Positions 34,825-46,552 are shown, numbered from the stretch's first letter. The stretch is 64,000 nt of DNA from Chimonanthus salicifolius (GCA_013350335.1 CM023539.1:18998223-19062222); one strand, 5' to 3'. The notes: a model not told the origin generated them from the letters alone. Translations and numbers: made by a program.

Positions 34825-35600
34825 GTCAAGAGGGTGGTTTCATCTCATGGAAACCACTCCATCAAAACCGTTTGAGGGTGGTATGCCATGTGGAGGGCAT
34901 GCACCCCCCTTGGCTAGACGAAGAGCTTAGGTGGAGGGCATACATTGGCCAAAAGAGAGGTGGTGGTTTCATCTCATGGAAACCACCAAACCACCAAAGG
35001 AAACAACTAAGGCAAAACCGTTGGACATGGAGGTGGTGTGTGCCATGTGGAGGGCATGCACCCCCCTTGGCTAGACCAAGAGCTTAGGTGGAGGGCATAC
35101 ATTGACTAAAAGAGAGGTGGTGTTTTCATCTCATGGAACCACCAAACCACCAAAGGAAACAACTAAGGCAAAACCGTTGGACATGGGGGTGGTGTGTGCC
35201 ATGTGGAGGGCATGCACCCCCCCTTGGCTAGACAAGGAGCTTCAATGAAGGACATGCTAGACCATGCATTGGTCAAAAGAGAGGTGGTGGTTTCATCTCA
35301 TGGAAACCACCAAACCACCTAAGGAAACCCAAACCAAAACCGTTGGACATAGGGGTGATATGCAAGATAAGGAGCTTAAATGGAGGACATGCAAGACCAT
35401 GGATTGGTCCAAAGAGAGGTGGTGGTTCCATCTCATGGAAACCACCAAACCACCCAAGGAAACCACCAAACCACCCAAGAAAACCACCAAGTCCAAAACC
35501 GTTTTTAGGGTGGTATGTGCCATGTGGAGGGCATATACTCCTTTGGCTAGACAAGGAGCTTATGTGGAGGGCATGGATTGGTCAAAGGAGAGGTGGTGGA
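34825..35600. repeat. About 140-165-bp tandem repeats with GGTGGTTTC hairpins
   Basis: Five copies starting near 34830, 34967, 35114, 35281 and 35419. Each opens with GGTGGTTTC, a seven-base loop and GAAACCACC, and continues with TGCCATGTGGAGGGCAT and a GGCTAGAC phrase. The same block is in E (47175-47700) and, reversed, in F (63480-63810). The array keeps long frames open on both strands but shows no coding signature. Confidence 0.85.
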
Positions 35601-36848
35601 GTCTAACCCAAGGCACCCCAAGGCAAGATGGAAAATGGCTAGGCTTTCCATCTCATCTCATCTCACTCTCTCACTCTTTCACCCTAGGCCGACCCTCTCT
35701 CATTGAACAAGGAAAAAACACTTAGAACTTTTATCTCACTCTCTCCCTCTCTCAAGCTTGGCCGACCTCTCTCACAAGACAAAGATAACTTAGAGTTTCT
35801 AGCTCATTCTCTCCTCCTCTCCCTCTCTCAAACCCTCGCCAAGACCGAACCATCTCTTTGGGTTGTTCATCTTGAACCCTCTCCCTCTCAAGCAACACAC
35901 TCTTGGCCGAAGATCAAGGAGGAAGAAAGAAGAAAGACTAAGGAAAGAAAAGATCGGAGGAGCAAGAAGGAGTGAAAGAAACCGTAGGAGTCGCGGAATT
36001 GGTATGTATGGTTTAGTATGTTTATAAATTAAAAGGGAGTTAAAGGAAACCATGGGATTCCATTTTGGTTTGGAGAGTTGGCCAAAATATTATGGGCTAT
36101 GGATTTAAAGATCCATCCAAGGAATGGGATGGATTGAACAAAGGAAGGGTGATTAGGGTTACCCATATGATTAATGGATTACTAAGGACACTATGTAAAT
36201 ATGGTCTATGTATGCATGCATGGCTTAAGCATGAAAAAGGTCAAGGATCATGGTTCGGCCCTTACATGGCCGAACCCTAATTGTTATGTGTATATGGAAA
36301 GGACCTCATGCGTGTATAAGATAAGGTATATGATCAAAGATCATGGTTTGGCCCTTGCATGGCCAAACCCTAGATTTCTATGTAAATGGATTATGAGAAC
36401 TAAAAAGGGATTGGATGAGGTTCGGCCATGATGTATGGCCGAACCCCATCAAAGGATATAAACATGGTTATGTGATTTTAAGAGAAGATAATGAACCATA
36501 GGGTTTGACCATGGTGTATGGGCGAACCCCATGGAAGTATATTAATGATTTTTAATGGGTTTTAAAGGATGAAAATCATAGATGTATGTTAAGGATTTTA
36601 AAGGGTTTTAAAGGAGGGAAATAATGGAGTAATGTTAATCATTTTAAATGGTCTCAAAGGTTGTAAATGGTGAAGAACCATGGACCATGGGTTCGACCAT
36701 GTTGTATAGCTGAACCCCATGGAAAGATATTGATAGGCTTAAGATGTTTTTGGACCATGAAGATGATGGGAGAATGTTGGTAACTTTAGGTAGGTTTTAA
36801 ATGTGGTAAATGATGATCTAAAATGATGTAACCTAAATGTATGATTAA

Positions 36849-36878
36849 ACCCCCCCCCCCACCCCCCACCCCCCACCC
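36849..36878 (-). other. C-tract with G-quadruplex potential on minus strand
   Basis: An almost pure cytosine run broken by single A residues. On the minus strand this is several G-runs of three or more separated by single T, which meets the usual G-quadruplex pattern; the plus strand could form an i-motif. The homologous position in B (near 39205) has only CCCCCC, so the run expanded in C. Confidence 0.8.
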
Positions 36879-37219
36879 ATATGGAGGGGCTTGGGTTATG
36901 GATTTAATGTTGTAAATGATTTAAGAAAAAGGATGAAAAATGACATCATGGGTTCAGCCATGTTGTATGGCCGAACCCCATGAACCATTTATAGGCCATT
37001 GATGGATCATTTGGTAGCTCCATGCATGATTAAGAGTTGAATCATCAAGCTATGAAATGGAGGGAGTTAGTCATGGATTTATGTCATGAGTAACAAATCA
37101 TTTATGGATCTATGTTTATGGATCAGTTATGGACCTAAATATGTATAAATAAAAGGAGTGATTAACTATGGAAAGAATAAATGGCTAAGATGGAGAAATG
37201 GTGGAAATGAAAGGACCAT

Positions 37220-37248
37220 GGGTTCGGCCATGGTGTATGGCCGAACCC
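37220..37248. repeat. GGGTTCGGCCAT palindrome (representative)
   Basis: GGGTTCGGCCAT, a five-base loop GGTGT, then ATGGCCGAACCC: a perfect 12-bp stem that extends further with one bulge (CCATG/CATGG). One of at least thirty copies in B, C, D, E and F. In C others lie near 36252, 36344, 36418, 36500, 36688, 36949 and 37396. Confidence 0.9.
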
Positions 37249-37726
37249 CATGGGGAATGTTTTGTGAACTTAGGGTTTCTTAAATGATTAACTTATGGGT
37301 GATTGGTTAATAAATCAAAAGAGGGAATGAGCTTGGACCCACATGATTAAAATGATCAAAGAACTAAAAGAGGGACCCAAGACCAAGGGAGTGAGGTTCG
37401 GCCATGTTGTATGGCCGAACCCCACTAAGGTATTTTGTGGACTTAAGCATTGATTTGATCTATTGATATCTAATAAGGTAACGGGATCTCGCAAGCAGTG
37501 TACGATCGGTGAGCGATTTTCGGACGAAAACGCAAGGACACATTAGTTAGTCATTGGTATGATTCCTACCTTATTGAAAACCATGGAATATGTGTATATA
37601 ATGTTTTTACTTGAATTATTTTGGTATCAAATGTTATGCCTTAATGATGAGATTTTAATGCTATGATGTTTATTATTACATAGCATGCTTGTACTTGCAT
37701 CTCATGCATGGCATGGGAGGGATGCT

Positions 37727-38165
37727 ATGGAGTTGTGATGCCTTGATGAGGATTTTCCATCAAGAGGGATACTATGTGATTTGATACTTTGATGAGGATT
37801 TTCCATCAAGAGGGATATTATGTGATTGTGATTGTAACCGGAGTTCTACGCTCCGTCGGGGCGTCCGTAAGGCAGTCGTGGGATACCTTGATGTGCATTT
37901 TCCATCAAGAGGGATACTATGTGATTGTGATGCCCTGATGAGGATTTTCCATCAAGAGGGATACTATGTGATTGTGATACATACCTTGATGATGCTTTTC
38001 CATCAAGAGCGATACTATGTGATTGTGATACCTTGATGAGGATTTTCCATCAAGAGGGATACTATGTGAATGTGATGCCTTGATGAGGCTTTTCCATCAA
38101 GAGGGATACTATGTGAATGTGATGACTTGATGAGGATTTTCCATCAAGAGGGATACTATGTGATT
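37727..38165. repeat. About 47-bp minisatellite with TTGATG/CATCAA hairpin
   Basis: About eight copies of a unit containing TTGATGAGGATTTTCCATCA, then AGAGGGATACTATGTGAT. Each has a six-base inverted repeat TTGATG/CATCAA. A longer spacer (GTAACCGGAG...GTCGGGGCGTCC) interrupts near 37835. B (40130-40260) and E (59460-59690) have fewer copies. Confidence 0.85.
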
Positions 38166-38302
38166 GTGATATGGATGATGGGTGTGATTCATGGCATATG
38201 ACACCCATGGCATGGCATTTACTTGCATGGTTTTGATATTATTTATATCTATGTGTTTTTGTTATACTAATCCATGTGTTGACCCTACTCGAAGTACCTA
38301 CT

Positions 38303-38322
38303 GGGCGCGTTGTCTAACGCCC
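38303..38322. repeat. Conserved GGGCG..CGCCC hairpin
   Basis: GGGCGCGTTGTCTAACGCCC pairs GGG with CCC and CGTT with AACG around a four-base loop. Nearly the same sequence occurs at the equivalent place in A, B, E, F and D. Confidence 0.6.
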
Positions 38323-38614
38323 TACTTCTACCTTAGATGATGACGTAGGAAATGGAGGAAGTGAGGGACGTGATCGGAGCCAAGCTTAGGAGCTTGGAGG
38401 AGCTAGATTGATTTATTTAAATTTTAATTAGGGGAATATAATTTGAGTAATTAGCTCATTGGACTGTAATAATTTATATTACTTGCTATGGTTTGGACAT
38501 TTTAAGTTAAGGTAATAATTGTTAAGTGATGTACTTCCTTGTTATTTAATAATTGGTAGGATAGAACTCTATGATAATTCAGCATTAAGTTCATATTCCG
38601 CAAGCTTAACTTAT

Positions 38615-38657
38615 TACGTGTGAACCATTCTCGTGGACTTAGTTCCACGCACACGTA
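38615..38657. other. Conserved nested hairpin near LTR 3' end
   Basis: The outer stem TACGTGTG (38615-38622) pairs perfectly with CACACGTA (38650-38657). The inner stem CGTGGA (38632-38637) pairs with TCCACG (38644-38649). It ends 139 bases before the LTR end. Equivalents at the same distance are in B, D, E and F, with different bases but pairing kept. Confidence 0.7.
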
Positions 38658-38801
38658 TGGTTGGCCAGTTAAGGGCCGGGCTTTGGAAGTTCGGATTTAG
38701 CTCGCGTTGTGACGTCCCTCTCTCTTGTCACTTTTATTTCAAAAAAAAAAAAAGACTCTGATTTTCGTAATAAGTGAAAAGGGGCAGGGCGTTACAATTA
38801 A

Positions 38802-41019
38802 AGACAAAGGAAGGGTTAGATGAGGTTCGGCCATGATGTATGGCCGAACCCCATCAAAGGATACAAACATGGTTATATGATTTAAAGAGAAGATGATGAA
38901 CCATAGGGTTCGGCCATGGTGTATGGTCGAACCCCATGGAGGTATATTGATGATTTTTAAAAGGGTTTTTAAAGGTGAGAATGATGGAAGAATATTAGCA
39001 ATGTAAATGCTTTCAAATGTTATAAAGGGTGGAGAACCATGGACCATGGGTTCGGCCATGGTGTATGGCCGAACCCCATGGAGAGATATTAATGGACTTA
39101 GATGTTTGGACTATAAAAATGATGGGGGAACGTTGGTAATGTTAATAGGTTTTAAATATGGTTAATGATGATCTAAAAGGATGAACCTAAGTGTATGATT
39201 AAACCCCCCATGGAGGGACTTGGGTTATGGATCTAATATTGTAAATGATTTAAGAAAGAGGATGAAAAATGACATCATGGGTTTCGGCCATGTTGTATGG
39301 CCGAACCCCATAAACCATTTTATTGACATTATGGATCTATGCATGCATGTTTAAATGAATGGATGATTAAGCTAGGAAATGGAGGATTTAATTATAGATC
39401 TATGTTTATGGATCAGTTATGGACTTAGGTATGTGTAAATAAAAGAAGTGATTATCTATGGAAGAATGGCTAAATGGTGAAATTAAAGGATCATGGGTTC
39501 GGCCATGGTGTATGGTCGAACCCCATGGATTATGTTTTTGGATTTAGGTATGTATAAGTGACCTAAGTGTATGTTGGAATCATGGAAATATGATTAAAAT
39601 GATGGACCATGGGTTCGGCCATGGTGTATGGCCGAACCCCATGGAGAAGATTTTGTGGACTTAGGGTTTTATTGATGCTAAAAGACTAGCTCATATGTGA
39701 TTGGTTAATGAATCAAAAGAGGGTATAACCTTGGACCCAAAACCAAGTAAGTGAGGTTCGGCCATGTTGTATGGCCGAACCCCACTAAGGCATGTTTATG
39801 GACTTAAGTATGGTTGGAAATTAAATGGAACGTTGGTTTGACTTATTGATATGTAATAAGGTAACTGGACCTCACAAGCGGTGTACGATCGGTAAGCGGT
39901 TTTCGGACGAAAATGCAAGGACACATTAGTTGGTCATTGGTAGGATTCCTACCTCATTGAAACCATGAGATATGTATGATGATTTAAATTCATATTTTGA
40001 TGAGTTATTTTGTATAAATGATATGTTATTATATAGCATGTTGGCATTTGCATCTTATGCATGGCATGGGAGGGATGAAATGTAACCGGAGAGCACGCTC
40101 CGTCGGGGCGTCCCTAAGGCATTCGTGAGGGTACCTTGATGTGCATTATCCATCAAGAGGGATGTATGATTGATTTGTAACCGGAGATCCACGCTTTGTT
40201 GGGGCGTCCATAAGGCATTCGTGGGGATACCTTGATGAGGATTTTCCATCAAAAGGATATTTTGTGATTGTGATATGGGTGATGGGTGGGACTCATGGCA
40301 TATGACACCCATGGCATGGCATTGCATCAGCATGATTATGATCTCTATTATCATGCAATGTTTCTGGTTTTTATCTGTATGATTGGATCTCTATTATCAT
40401 ACACTATTTTGGATACGATGCTTTATAAGTACGGTATGATGTATTATATCTAGATTTTTTACACTAACCCATGTGTTTGACCCTACTTGGAGTACCTACT
40501 GGGCGCGTTGTCTAACGCCCTACTTCTACCTTAGTTGATGACACAGGGAATGGACGGAACGAGGAACGAGATCGGAGCCAAGCTTAAGAGTTTGGATGTT
40601 TTAGTTTCGTTTTATTTAAGTTATTCATGGACAATGTTATTTGAGTAACTAGCATTCGGGACTGTAATAACGTAGATATATTTGCTATGGTTTGGAATGT
40701 TAATTTTGGGATATTTTAACTTAAAGTAATTACTATTAAGTGATGGATGTCCTTGCTATCTAAAATGGAATAGAATTATTATTCTATTATATTTCCGTAT
40801 CTATGAATTATTCCGCATGTTTAACTTGAGTACGTGTGAACCATTTTTAGTGGACTTGGTCCATGCACACGTATGGTTGGCCAGTTAAGGGTTGGGCTTT
40901 GGAAGCTCGAACTTAGCTCGCGTCGTGACGTCTCCGCTCTCTCTCACTCCTTTATTCAAAAAAAAATATATATATATAGACTTTGATTTTCGGCAAGTGA
41001 AAAAGGGCGGGGTGTTACA
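38802..41019 (+). mobile_element. Solo LTR B, right segment
   Basis: Continues B after the C insertion. It contains seven GGTTCGGCCAT palindromes (near 38823, 38908, 39048, 39280, 39497, 39614 and 39755), the GGTAGGATTCCTACC block (near 39940), the CATCAAG hairpins and the nested 3' hairpin at 40831-40873. Ends GGGGTGTTACA. Confidence 0.9.
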
Positions 41020-41024
41020 ATGAT

Positions 41025-42795
41025 TACTTATGAAACACGGAATCGTTGGTTGAGGATTCAGCTGACTGAATCATAGATTCAGTCGACTGAATCTATACTG
41101 ACCGAACACACAGTAAAACTGATCCAAAGTCAGCCGACTGAATCTGTGATTCAGTCGACTGAAAGAAGATTGACCGTGAAGACAAAGGGCTTGACTCAGA
41201 GTTAGCCGACTGAATCTGTGATTCAGTCAACTGAAAGGTAACAAGTCAAGGAATAAACAGTACTGAGTTGAGTTTCAGCCGGCTGAATGTGTATTTCAGT
41301 CGACTGAAAGTCTGCAGTAAGGCAGAGAACTGTAGTTGGGCATGATTCAATCGACTGAATTGAAAAGTTTAAATTTTTAATAACTTTCCGGAAACTTCAG
41401 TTTATCTGAAAGGATGTAGGGATGATAGAAATTATATGGATAATCAAATTGACATAAGTATGTGATTATTCGTTAAGATAAAGAGATTTCGCAAAAGGGT
41501 TAGCGATTTGTTGTGACGTGATCGTCGTACAGAATCTCCGCAAACAGCAAAGATAGTATACTGGAATTTGGTAGGATTCCTACCTTATTGAAATACATGT
41601 GGATCTTATATATATTTGTGCTACTAATTTTATATTTTCCAACAAGATGACTTACTTTGACTTATGAAACGTATATGATTATGAACTGTTTTCAATGTAA
41701 CATGTGGTTTGAAATAAAAAGGCATTATGGCATTCATGATCTCATGCATGGCATGGGAAGGGGTATATGGAACAACAAGCCAAGTTATGAGCTATCTGGA
41801 CATGACTTGGGGCTTGAAAACTAGCTTGAAAGAAGCTATGTGAACCATTGATATGTTGGCCTTGTCCGGAATTGCTAGATAGGGGCACGGAGTAATTTGA
41901 GCCAAAGAGCTCCGGGGTAACCAGTCCAAAATCCCTGCGCAGAGGGAGGAGTCCACGCTCCATCGGTAATTCCGATTAACATACGTGGGGAGGTATAACA
42001 GTGACCTGGTAGTGCCGTCATAAAACACTGCAGACGTAAATGGCCAAGGGAACACCTTGATATGGTTTCATTATATCAAGGAAACTGTTGTTATGATTTG
42101 TATGGTGTTTTGATATGGAGATTGGGTGAGGGATCATTGGCATATGACACCCATGACATGACACATACATTAGCATGATTTGGATATGATTATCATGCGT
42201 TGTTTTTGGTACTATGATATGTTTACAGTTTTGATATGATGTATTTATTTTGATTTTTATATTGATCCTATGTATGCATAACCCTATTTGGAATTCCTAC
42301 TGGGCACTGTTGACTAACGCCCTACTTCTACCCTTTAGATGATGGAACAGGAAATGGAAAGGACATGGGATGTGAAGAAAGCCAAGCTTAGGAACTTAGG
42401 CAATTTATGCCTATTTTACTTAATTGATTTTGGAACAATGTATTGAGATAACTGGCAATTTGGGTTGTAATAACTTAGTTTATTTTGGCTATGGTTTGAT
42501 GATATATTTGGATGTTTAAACTTCAATTAATTTTATGTGATTGACTTCCTTACTTAATATTGATGTCATGTTTATGGACGAAATCTTATCCATATGGTTA
42601 TTCCGCAATTAATTGAAAGCGTGTGAACTGCTTTAGTAGTCTTGGTCCACGCACACGTATTGGTAGCCAGTTAAGGGTCGGGTTTTGGAAACTCAGACTT
42701 AGTTCGCGTCGTGACGTTCCCTCTCATTCTCACTCTTTATTTTAAAAAAAAATATACTCTGATTTTCGGCGAATGAAAAAGGGCTGGGCGTTATA
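41025..42795 (+). mobile_element. Solo LTR A, right segment
   Basis: Continues A after B. It has the rest of the GTCGAC array (41055-41360), the GGTAGGATTCCTACC block (near 41573), the CTACTGGGC..TAACGCCC block and the LTR end GGGCGTTATA. It lacks the GGTTCGGCCAT palindromes, so A is a sister subfamily. Confidence 0.88.
41055..41360. repeat. Double-palindrome tandem array, part 2 (in LTR A)
   Basis: Copies near 41058, 41130, 41203 and 41275 and a half copy at 41345, each built around GACTGAATC...GATTCAGTCGACTGA. Confidence 0.85.
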
Positions 42796-42800
42796 ATCAA

Positions 42801-43532
42801 CACTCTAGTGAGAAGAATCGTAAACAACTAATCTATTGATTGTGTTTGAAAGTGAGAAAGAAAGGAGGAAAAAAAATCATAAACAACCAATCCACTGATT
42901 CAGTTTGCAAGTGAGAAAGACATAAACTATGAAACCTTAAACTAGTTTGCTTGTCACCCTGAGATTGTGATTGCTCTGCAACGACTACAAGGAGCAGCGT
43001 AGACACTTAATGGGTAGGATCTTCAAGAAGCACACATCAGCGAGAAGGAGCTTCAAGGCAAGTTCTTCTTGGTTTTAATTTTGTTTTTAAAACCTTTGAC
43101 CCGAAAGTGGATTAAGGGGATTTGCTCCGGAACCACTATAAAAGACTCTACAGCATTGTCTCTGGCACAATGGTGGGTGGAATTCTTTGCCGATTGAGTG
43201 AGGTGAAATTCCTACTCTAATTGTGAGGGTGTAAGTCCCGACATAGTGAAGTTGGGAATAACTGAAGGTTGAGCGAGTCCTAACAGTAGATGTAGGTTGG
43301 CGAACAGAACCACTTTATATCTTGTGTCCTTCTGTTTGTGGTGTTAGAGATATTTTCCTGTGTTGATTGTTTAATCACATTTTCTAACCCACACTCACTT
43401 GATTGATATATCCGCTGCACTTAAATTAATCAGTTGAGTAAATTAAAAAAGAACCAACGATTTTAGATTGACCTATTTACCCCCTCCCCTCTAGGGTCAA
43501 TTGTGTTGTTCTAGCTCCCGAGGGAACTTTCA
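42801..43532 (+). mobile_element. 3' LTR of copia element, segment 2
   Basis: CACTCTAGTGAGAAG to GGGAACTTTCA, co-linear with 25080-25805. Ends the element; followed by AATAT of the TSD. Confidence 0.92.
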
Positions 43533-46079
43533 AATATTGTCAACATAATAAACATGTTATCAAACAACAATTTATACACACAAAAATCATGTAGAATAAT
43601 ATCAGCACAGTTATCTAACATGAAATGTCCTTTTTTTCTCAAAAAGATAGCCCCGTCCAACGACGTCTACGACTCTTCCCCAGCAGCGAGTAATACGTTT
43701 CATAAACCGCCAGCAAATTCATGCTCAGTGCCTCACATAGCCCGTATGTTAAATACAACTCGTACTAGTGTCCTCCACGAGCTAGGTACTTCATATATTG
43801 GTGTGAGGTAATTTGATATACACAGTACACCAATCAATATGCACATCAATATATGGATTTAAACACAATTGTCAACCCACATAATATCTCTCACACATAT
43901 GATCATAATAACCTCATTCAGCTAACATGGATTCCTAAGCCCTCCCACATGGAATCTTAACGCATATATCAGCAATTGGTATTTAATTATACTATGCTGG
44001 AAAACTAAACACATATTAAAAAGCCCACCAACGGGTTACGAATTACAACACACATAAGTGTTACCGTTCTCTCTAGTCGGGTACGTCTACCCTATACTCA
44101 TCATTTATCACATAGGTTAATTATCTTGCAATACACACAGTTATACACGAAATGCATATTCCTATCGAAATCACGGTTGGATACCTGATCTATCATTAGG
44201 TCACCAACATAACAATACCAAGTAGTCTCTTAGAATAAGTGAGTTCTATACTCTGTTTTAAGATGGTTAGATCTTGACACCTCGAAACACTCTCATGTTC
44301 ACGTTTCATATGTATAAAGTCATAATCACCTCCTTATGTGTCAACAATGTCGGTATCGTATTCTAATCCGATCACATACATTCCATCAATAAAATTGACC
44401 TCACACATCCACTTATTGCCGTAGAGCTAATGGTGCAAAGAATATTGTATTGAATGTAGATGAGATGCATTTTAATAAATACATAGTGTGGTTGAATCTT
44501 CTCACCTTCGATTGGCAAGTGTTTTCTAATAATCTGTTTAAAACATTTAAAACAATATAAATAATTCATATATTTAAAAGAGGTTTAACTAACTTAACAT
44601 TTTTCATGAAAATCACATCCAAAACTGTCTGTTAAAACTCAACATATCGACTTCTGTCGATATGTATAGTTTCTCGATACATCGTGAAATGGCGATGTAT
44701 CGTCTAGTTCTTTGTCGACTCTGTCGATATGTATCGACTCTATTGATATGTACATTTTCTCGATACATTGTGGAATGGCGATGTATCGTAAACTTGATGT
44801 GTCGGTTTTACTTATATATATATATATATATGTATATATATCGAATTTTGAGCATTATTGGCTATATGAGGTCGATACATCATAAAAACTCTATATGTCA
44901 ATTTTACCTTTTTCCATACATATTGACTTTGGACATATATCGGCTGGACAAGGTCGACACATCGTTAAAACTCGATATGTCCACTGGATTTTGAGTATTC
45001 CGCTGTGATCAAGGAAGGGTTTTCTCTGGCTTCCCATGGAAAATCTACAAGGTATTTTACTACCAAAACTTGGACAGAAATTTTACTAAAGTTTATCAAC
45101 AAAGTGACGAAAATAAATTCAAAGAAATACTTACAGAAGATAGCTAAAAATCCAGTACAAAAGGGCTGCCAGATAAGCTTTGAAATGAACTGAAAACTCT
45201 ATGAATTGGTAAAAAAATTCTGAAAACCAATAACCCATATTTATAACCTTTCAAAAATCACTATCCAAGTGTTTTTATACTGCAGAATACCGTCGGTGGT
45301 GTCGGTGGTCTCGGCCGGATTTAACTTAACTTTTTATTTTTCAAAAATTTGGTTAAAAAGTTTAACTTTTCTTCCTCTTTCCAGGCACTTAAAATTCGGT
45401 ATACTTAGGGGATAATTTGATAAAATCTGACACCGCTATCGCGTTGAGAATGCAGGTTTTAGCTAGGGTGGAAAAATCAGATTCTCATTTTATCAACCAA
45501 AAATCCACTATTTTTACAAAAAATAATGTTTCACCTAAAATCGGTGGTTTAAGCTTTCCTAAATTTTGAAACTCATTTTCTAGTGTTCCAAATCCTCATA
45601 TCAATTTTCTAAAAAAGCCAAAAATTTACTTAGAACATAGATTGACTATGATTCAAGGTTACCAATTTTCGGAATATGAGGTATTTGTCAAACTGGGCTA
45701 TTTAGACAAATCACATCTAAGCATCATACTTCGGGTAAACGTTTGAAAATTCCCGAAATACCATTGAGTAGCGTACTCAAAAGCTTTATATGTGTGTGAA
45801 TTTAAAGGTCTGAATATATCGGAAGAGTGGTCTTTCACACTCAAGAAGTTTTCAAGATACTATTCATGATTTTTATCTTAAACAAAAGACATTTGTGAAA
45901 TGTCCAAAATGCCCTCTGATATTTGTCGGGTTAAAACACTAAGCAAATGAGCTCCGATTGGGTCATATAATACCTATTTGGGAAGCTCTTTCTGTACTCT
46001 ATTATGTTAACCAGTCACAAAGCTGAGTTAATGGTTCTAAAATTCTATCATTTTTCTAATTAAGGGTCAGGTTATTATA
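43533..46079 (-). mobile_element. Solo LTR H, right segment
   Basis: Non-coding remainder of H. It contains an 86-bp tandem duplication (about 44655-44790) with the hairpin CGATACATCG/CGATGTATCG, an AT microsatellite at 44814-44840, and ends GGTCAGGTTATTATA before TSD AAGCT. Confidence 0.75.
44675..44702. repeat. CGATACATCG hairpin
   Basis: CGATACATCG, eight-base loop, CGATGTATCG: a perfect 10-bp stem. A second copy lies at 44761-44788 with one mismatch, as part of an 86-bp tandem duplication in H. Confidence 0.85.
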
Positions 46080-46084
46080 AAGCT

Positions 46085-46552
46085 TCACAGTGAATTCGAA
46101 GCGAACTTTAAATTATGAATTAAGTTCATTGTCAGCTAGACCAGTTGTTCTAACCAACCCCTCGATGGAGACAGGATTGACCCATCGTAGTCATTGACTG
46201 GTCGGCCAGATTGATAGAGGTTTTGGGTCATAGAACTGTCATTTTAGAATAGCCTCTAATGGAGAGCCTCGTATGCACCGACCCATCGATGATGAACCTA
46301 ATGACTCATCGTGGTCCACGACTCGTCAATGAAAAACTTGTGAGTTCTGGACTTTGAACTCAAGTGGGCACTCCAGGAAACAAACATCTCGGTATTTCAA
46401 GACTAAACGATTGCACGAGGACCGACCCCTCTTAAAGGTGACAGGTCGTTCTAGGAAGGACAAGTTTCGGGACATGAAACTCTATGTGCATGGTGTTGCC
46501 CCAGATCGAAACTCTCGTATGGACTGACCTCTCGGTGCCATTACTGTCGACC
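46085..46552 (+). mobile_element. Oldest copia LTR of the nest, segment 2
   Basis: Resumes the LTR begun at 23225 (GTTCATTGTCAGCTAGACC.. as at 24415) and carries the ACCGACC..TCGG repeats. It breaks at 46552, where E inserted (TSD CGACC at 46548-46552 and 60335-60339). Confidence 0.85.

Larger units (their letters stand above)
33820..38796 (+). mobile_element. Solo LTR C (innermost)
   Basis: 4977 bp from TGTAATAGCCCAG to GGCGTTACA, bracketed by ATTAA (33815-33819 and 38797-38801). There is no internal PBS, PPT or second LTR, so it is a solo LTR of a very long-LTR family. Contents in order: a duplicated 185-bp start, GGTGGTTTC-hairpin repeats (34825-35600), a C/T-rich stretch, the GGTTCGGCCAT palindromes (36250-37425), a near copy of the GGTAGGATTCCTACC block, a CATCAAG minisatellite (37727-38165) and the conserved 3' hairpins. 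Closest relative in the window is E. Confidence 0.92.
24123..43532 (+). mobile_element. Sirevirus-like non-autonomous copia element (with nested A-B-C)
   Basis: A complete element apart from later insertions: 5' LTR 24123-25805, PBS 25808-25819, gag relic 25875-27775, 3' accessory ORF 28565-29134, PPT 30302-30313, and a 3' LTR starting at 30314, split at 31271 by solo LTR A and resuming at 42801-43532. The flanks CATAT (24118-24122) and AATAT (43533-43537) are a TSD with one change. There is no protease, integrase, RT or RNase H between gag and the 3' ORF. The two-knuckle coiled-coil gag and the 3' ORF suggest a Sirevirus (Maximus/SIRE-type) derivative, by inference. Confidence 0.85.

Noticed and set aside
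35264..35725. 153-codon open frame in the C repeats
   Set aside because: It is sustained by tandem repeats, different frames are open in sister copies, there is no domain or start context, and it lies inside an LTR.
37727..38165. Regular hairpin repeats with spacers resembling a CRISPR array
   Set aside because: The repeats lie inside a plant LTR, spacers are repeated rather than unique, no cas genes are present, and related LTRs carry the same units in different numbers. It is a minisatellite.
33820..38796. Possibility that C (and A, B, E) are complete non-autonomous elements and not solo LTRs
   Set aside because: Each has one pair of outer termini and one TSD, with no internal PBS, PPT or second TGTAAC...GTTACA end. 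Comparison with D shows that the whole length corresponds to one LTR.
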